Source of the DNA: Desulfobacteraceae bacterium
GTDB taxonomy: Bacteria; Desulfobacterota; Desulfobacteria; Desulfobacterales; UBA5852
Length of the DNA: 64,000 nt
Direction: 5' to 3'
NCBI GenBank assembly: GCA_014237395.1
Contig: JABZFP010000037.1
Span: 18,649 to 82,648 of the forward strand
In this document: positions 61,401-64,000 of the stretch, in pieces
How the letters are laid out: every line of letters starts with the position of its first letter
Numbering within the stretch: position 1 is the first letter of the stretch
Notes under the pieces: generated by a model
Told to the model about the DNA's origin: nothing
The model's database searches: none
Seen by the model: the letters and a program-made list of their open reading frames with translations, nothing else
Program-made: the position numbers and the translations under genes

Positions 61401-63842
61401 AACTTTGAGGATCGTGTCAAATTCCATAAAACACTCAGCATTTCTTTTTCAAACCGGGATCATCTTGCCATCCAAAAAATGCTTAAAATGCTGGATGATG
61501 AAGGTCGGCTCATTCCTGCACACCAGATTATTGCCTTTTGCGACCAACACAGACACGCCATGTCTGAAAGAAAGCGTCTCAAGTTTCTTCAGTCAGCAAT
61601 TATACAAAATCCCACCTGTGAAAAAATTCGAAATCAGGCTATTGGTTTGGTGAGCACACAGGAAGCGAGAGAAACCCTTGATGCAACCCGCCGTCGTGTG
61701 TTGGATTCGATTGTAGAATCTCAGACCGAAAATACAAAGCCATTTAAAGCGAAGCGATTTAGACCCCGGGAAGCGATTAAGTTTTCAAAATTGACAATAC
61801 AACACGATGAAAACACTTCAAATCTGTATAGGGATGCATGCCGATTCTATGAGAAGGAAAATTACCGCATAGCCTTCGAAAAACTCAATCGAGCCATTGC
61901 GATAGAGCCTGGCCAGTGGGAATTCTATAACCTTTTGGTGAATATTCTGCTGCAGTCCGGCGAGGAATTGGCCATCCCCGACCGATTGCGTCCTCTGGAG
62001 GTCCGCTTCGATTTACCCGCTCGAATGTTGGCCTTGATCGGCTGTGGTTACGAAGCTGTCAATGATCTTGAAAGAGCCGCAGCTTTTACGGCCCAGGCGC
62101 TGGCCATTGACGCTGAATGTGCCCGTGCGTGGAACCTGAAAGGCATAATTTCCTATAGAAACGGCAACGGAGAAGCCGCGGCTCGATTTTTTCAGAAAGC
62201 GGCGGAATGTGACGCTGATTGGGGTGATCCATGGACCAATATGGGAACGCTTCACTGGGAGATAGGAGCCATTGACAAAGCGATGGATTGCTACGAAAAA
62301 GGTTTCCAACTCTCACCTACAGCACCAAATATTGCCACTACCTATCATCTCGCCATAAGCGAGACGGGCCAGTTTGAACGCGCGAAATTTCAGTTTGAGC
62401 AAGCCATCAAGCACCGGCCTGATTTTCGCAAGGCGCGCTTCTTGTTAATCGATATCTTGATACGCATGGAAGCATACCAGGAAGCATTAAATCATATCGA
62501 AGCCGTTCTAGTGCGGTTCGGTGCCGAACCTCAGTTTCTGAAAGCGGCCAAAGCAGTTCGCGACAAATTGGGTCCCATGGCCATCAGAAAGGGCAAACAC
62601 CCATCCTTGTCCCTTTGTATGATCGTGAAAAATGAAGAGAAATACATACCTCGCTGCCTGGAAAGCCTCAAGCCTGTCGTCGATGAGATGATCGTGGTCG
62701 ACACCGGCTCCACAGATGCCACCATTGATATCGCTGCGGTCTTCGGCGCCCGGTTGTTCAATTTCAAATGGAATGATGATTTCGCTGCTGCCCGTAACCA
62801 CAGCTTGGAGAAGGCCACAGGCGATTGGATCCTCGTCATGGATGCCGATGAGGTTGTCGCTTCAACCGACCATAAACCTTTACGCACCCTTATTCGAAAA
62901 CACAAAAAAGACAATATCGCATTTTCAATCGTAACAAGAAATTACACCAGTAAATACAATGGGATCGGCTGGGTCGCCAATGACGGCACCGATCAAACAG
63001 TTGAAGCAGGCTGTGGGTGGACACCAAGCAAGAAGGTCCGATTATTTAAAAATACGCCCGAGGTGCGTTTTGAATTTCCAGTGCACGAACTGGTTGATAC
63101 CAACTTGAAACGGCATGGCTTCCAGATCCTTCAATGCCCTTTCCCGATCCACCATTACGGCAATCTCGACTCAATACACGTCAATCTAAAAGGCGAGCAA
63201 TATTATAACATCGGAAAGAAAAAACTGAAGGAAATGGGAAATGACCCCATCGCTCTTCAAGAGTTGGCAGTTCAGGCCGATTTATTGGAGAAACACGATG
63301 AAGCTGTCGATCTCTGGAACCGCCTTGCCGGAATTCAACCTAAGAATTCAAAAATATACATCAATCTATCTGCGGCCTATGAAAAATTGGGACGATACAC
63401 CGAATCAAAAAAAGCAGCATGCAAAGCCATAAAATTAGGCCCGAACGTCAAGGAAGCACATCTCAACTTGGGGCGTAGCGAGCTATTTCTGGGCAATTTC
63501 CTGAAAGCCTACAAAATTTTCCAGAATCTTGTGCACACCGAACCCAATTATTACTCTGCTCTATTCATGGCGTGTGCGGCTGAAATATGCAGTGGCCAGA
63601 CAAAAAACAAGTTGGTCATGATCAAAAAAATGAAATCGCTGAATATCTGGGATGCCCTTCCCCACGCGTTTCAGGATCTGGCTAACGACCTCGCTCTCGC
63701 TGGATTTGGCGAAAGCGCAAAGGAATTGACGCGCTACGCGGAGGAGCTTGAGCGCTTTCAAGATAAAAATGCAAATGATAGAGCCATTGTTGACAGCGAT
63801 TTACCTTCGGATGATCCGATTGCTCTAACCATGGCTTCATGA
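58455..63842 (+). CDS. Giant four-module GT2 glycosyltransferase with TPR repeats
   Basis: 1795 aa. Four GT-A (GT2) modules: from residue 1 ('VLVPTYNHARYI', GEDDSTDNT, CEGDDYW); from ~366 ('VVVVAFNTN', IDNGRN, FLDDDA); from ~655 ('VIPTYNREHFL', VDDGSTDNT, LDDDDLL); from ~1382 ('CMIVKNEEKYIPRCLESL', VDTGSTDAT, MDADEVV). TPR-like helices fill ~1120-1370 and ~1595-1750. No signal peptide or membrane helix, so cytoplasmic. Start: ATG with GGAG 5 bases upstream. Sequence before ~61.8 kb is distinctly AT-rich and after it GC-richer, suggesting a fused or partly acquired gene. Sigma-54 control suggests flagellin glycosylation, which is inference. Confidence 0.9.
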   Translation: MKASVLVPTYNHARYISQCLDSLISQKTNFEFEIIVGEDDSTDNTRNICKEYEKNHPDSIRLFLNDRSNVIYLNGKPSGRWNLMNLLLHARGEYIAICEGDDYWTDSEKLNKQITFLDDNPNLSFCFHPVNWLIESSKKINIYQPKIIKETYSIDDLLVSKNFIALCSVLYRSSILRNIEDWFKFIPYGDLGLHLFSASKGPFGFIPTVMATYRRHREGFYSSESPVRRTMMAIQTLHLIHKAINLERFPGYQIGLSNFYLQLSNEAVHEANSIKDAGNSKNDILKLRTDVKTDYHKDKKEGFSDSKTSESHLEDRNNDEAIIIFLRALDELNRLNFYEADKLMDFYRRQIDYSIFSNFDNRANNSPFISVVVVAFNTNLLLLECIYSLLQQSQKYYEIIVIDNGRNEKVIEKLSKLPILYIKCPTNLFLSEGRNIGVFYARGKIVSFLDDDACVPANYIETIRQCFTQFNIVAFRGKVLPKTASPNCSANHYDLGDIPGPSTIDTEGNSSFNRDAYIKVGGMNPLLFGMEGLDISYKLMNIFGDNCTIYWPSTIIYHDFASTENKLEKKLTRYSLMRKYLTSKYPDIYEYHQRLRSCLSDKDSIIAANKSICLQDSPSTTMNNFLEAFKDTTTLYQESDIEPQSPQRPISFSSTPYVSIVIPTYNREHFLPLAIESALSQDIGYNNFEVLVVDDGSTDNTTLKIKQFKDKRFRYIKKEHSGAPKTRNFSIAEARGDYILWLDDDDLLTPSALSSYINFISTAPEADIIYGNLIYFDSDTDEITKIFEPFDWTNKQNDLLSSLFRTNSIPNPATLIKKSAYYKVGMYDESFERAHDYEFWTRAAAVLNFKKNDTTVCRYRIHSNNMSVGSFIDRSFESQIMRKMLHRYGLQKIYNWLNWEEPETATAVALYMTSENFLRIGDTHNALQLISEIPTHLHSADICDLRLSALLYQGKTKEAWNLLNSFSSNATINDDELIALRTNFEDRVKFHKTLSISFSNRDHLAIQKMLKMLDDEGRLIPAHQIIAFCDQHRHAMSERKRLKFLQSAIIQNPTCEKIRNQAIGLVSTQEARETLDATRRRVLDSIVESQTENTKPFKAKRFRPREAIKFSKLTIQHDENTSNLYRDACRFYEKENYRIAFEKLNRAIAIEPGQWEFYNLLVNILLQSGEELAIPDRLRPLEVRFDLPARMLALIGCGYEAVNDLERAAAFTAQALAIDAECARAWNLKGIISYRNGNGEAAARFFQKAAECDADWGDPWTNMGTLHWEIGAIDKAMDCYEKGFQLSPTAPNIATTYHLAISETGQFERAKFQFEQAIKHRPDFRKARFLLIDILIRMEAYQEALNHIEAVLVRFGAEPQFLKAAKAVRDKLGPMAIRKGKHPSLSLCMIVKNEEKYIPRCLESLKPVVDEMIVVDTGSTDATIDIAAVFGARLFNFKWNDDFAAARNHSLEKATGDWILVMDADEVVASTDHKPLRTLIRKHKKDNIAFSIVTRNYTSKYNGIGWVANDGTDQTVEAGCGWTPSKKVRLFKNTPEVRFEFPVHELVDTNLKRHGFQILQCPFPIHHYGNLDSIHVNLKGEQYYNIGKKKLKEMGNDPIALQELAVQADLLEKHDEAVDLWNRLAGIQPKNSKIYINLSAAYEKLGRYTESKKAACKAIKLGPNVKEAHLNLGRSELFLGNFLKAYKIFQNLVHTEPNYYSALFMACAAEICSGQTKNKLVMIKKMKSLNIWDALPHAFQDLANDLALAGFGESAKELTRYAEELERFQDKNANDRAIVDSDLPSDDPIALTMAS

Positions 63843-63956
63843 TGAGAATGTATTTGCCGTTTTAGGCATCCATCCAACATCATCGTAAGCTTCCCCCAAA
63901 AGTTTGCATTTTAAAAGTAGAGCTTTCTGGCATAATGCACGGACCAGGAGGCTTAG

Positions 63957-64000
63957 ATGAAAAAATCGCGGTTTTCCGAAACACAGATTATCTCGATTCT
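63957..64000 (+). mobile_element. IS3-type transposase (OrfA) start, cut by window edge
   Basis: ATG at 63957 with GGAGG upstream opens MKKSRFSETQIISIL, the characteristic start of IS3-family OrfA (helix-turn-helix subunit). Only 14 codons are inside the window. The 114 bases from the glycosyltransferase stop should contain the left end of the element; a likely end lies around 63884-63900 (the stretch before CCCCCAAAAG), but terminal repeats cannot be confirmed without the other end. Confidence 0.75.

Noticed and set aside
1..64000. CRISPR arrays, rRNA, tRNA and known riboswitch cores
   Set aside because: No regularly spaced direct repeats, no recognisable rRNA or tRNA segments, and no c-di-GMP or purine riboswitch core were seen in the gaps read.

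Overview
The window looks like a chromosomal segment of a motile Gram-negative bacterium, most likely a Desulfobacterota (deltaproteobacterial, Desulfobacterales-like) species. The evidence is a moderately GC-rich genome, a flagellum with both P and L rings, sigma-54 control of flagellar genes, a FliA/FlhF/FlhG block, CheX-type rather than CheZ-type dephosphorylation, and dispersed imperfect palindromes of a kind I associate with that group. The taxonomic call is inference from gene content. No rRNA, tRNA or CRISPR array was seen.

Layout. 1-8.6 kb is a housekeeping flank: a glycosyltransferase cut by the window edge, a HAD hydrolase, a CNNM/CBS transporter, efp, a TrpF-like protein, guaA, a membrane coiled-coil protein and larB. 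8.6-51.0 kb is almost entirely minus-strand and holds a near-complete flagellar and chemotaxis regulon in four runs. These are (i) response regulator-flgBC-fliEFGHIJK-flgDE; (ii) fliLMNOPQR-flhB; (iii) flhA-flhF-flhG-fliA plus two small genes; (iv) flgFGAHIJ-flgMN-cheA-cheR-cheD-HDOD-cheY-cheX-cheB-flgK-flgL plus small genes, ending with a separately promoted fliY-like gene. 51.7-57.9 kb holds accessory genes: a diguanylate cyclase, a 151-aa protein and a flagellar-type muramidase, a PilZ protein, a receiver protein and a hybrid histidine kinase. 58.4-63.8 kb is one 1795-codon gene with four GT2 glycosyltransferase modules and TPRs, followed at the edge by the first codons of an IS3-type transposase.

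How it fits together. Seven sites match the sigma-54 pattern (TGGCAY-N5-TTGCW, GG and GC 10 nt apart), five strongly and two more weakly. They lie before the regulator/flgB run, fliL, flhA (weak), flgF, fliY, the 151-aa/muramidase pair and the giant glycosyltransferase gene. The sigma-54 activator encoded at 49613-51022 is the obvious candidate regulator. A sigma-28-like promoter precedes flgM, the anti-sigma gene, so FliA would feed back on itself. fliC, fliD, fliS, motAB, fliW, csrA, cheW, cheZ and receptor genes are not in the window.

Most unusual points: a FliY-type switch protein with two CheX-like phosphatase domains and FliM-N-like peptides in its linker; a CheA with three short repeats resembling MshEN c-di-GMP-binding motifs; an FlhF with an Ada-like HxxxC...CxxC tail; a FlgJ split from its muramidase; and a sigma-54-controlled, compositionally mosaic four-module glycosyltransferase that is a candidate flagellin-glycosylation enzyme.
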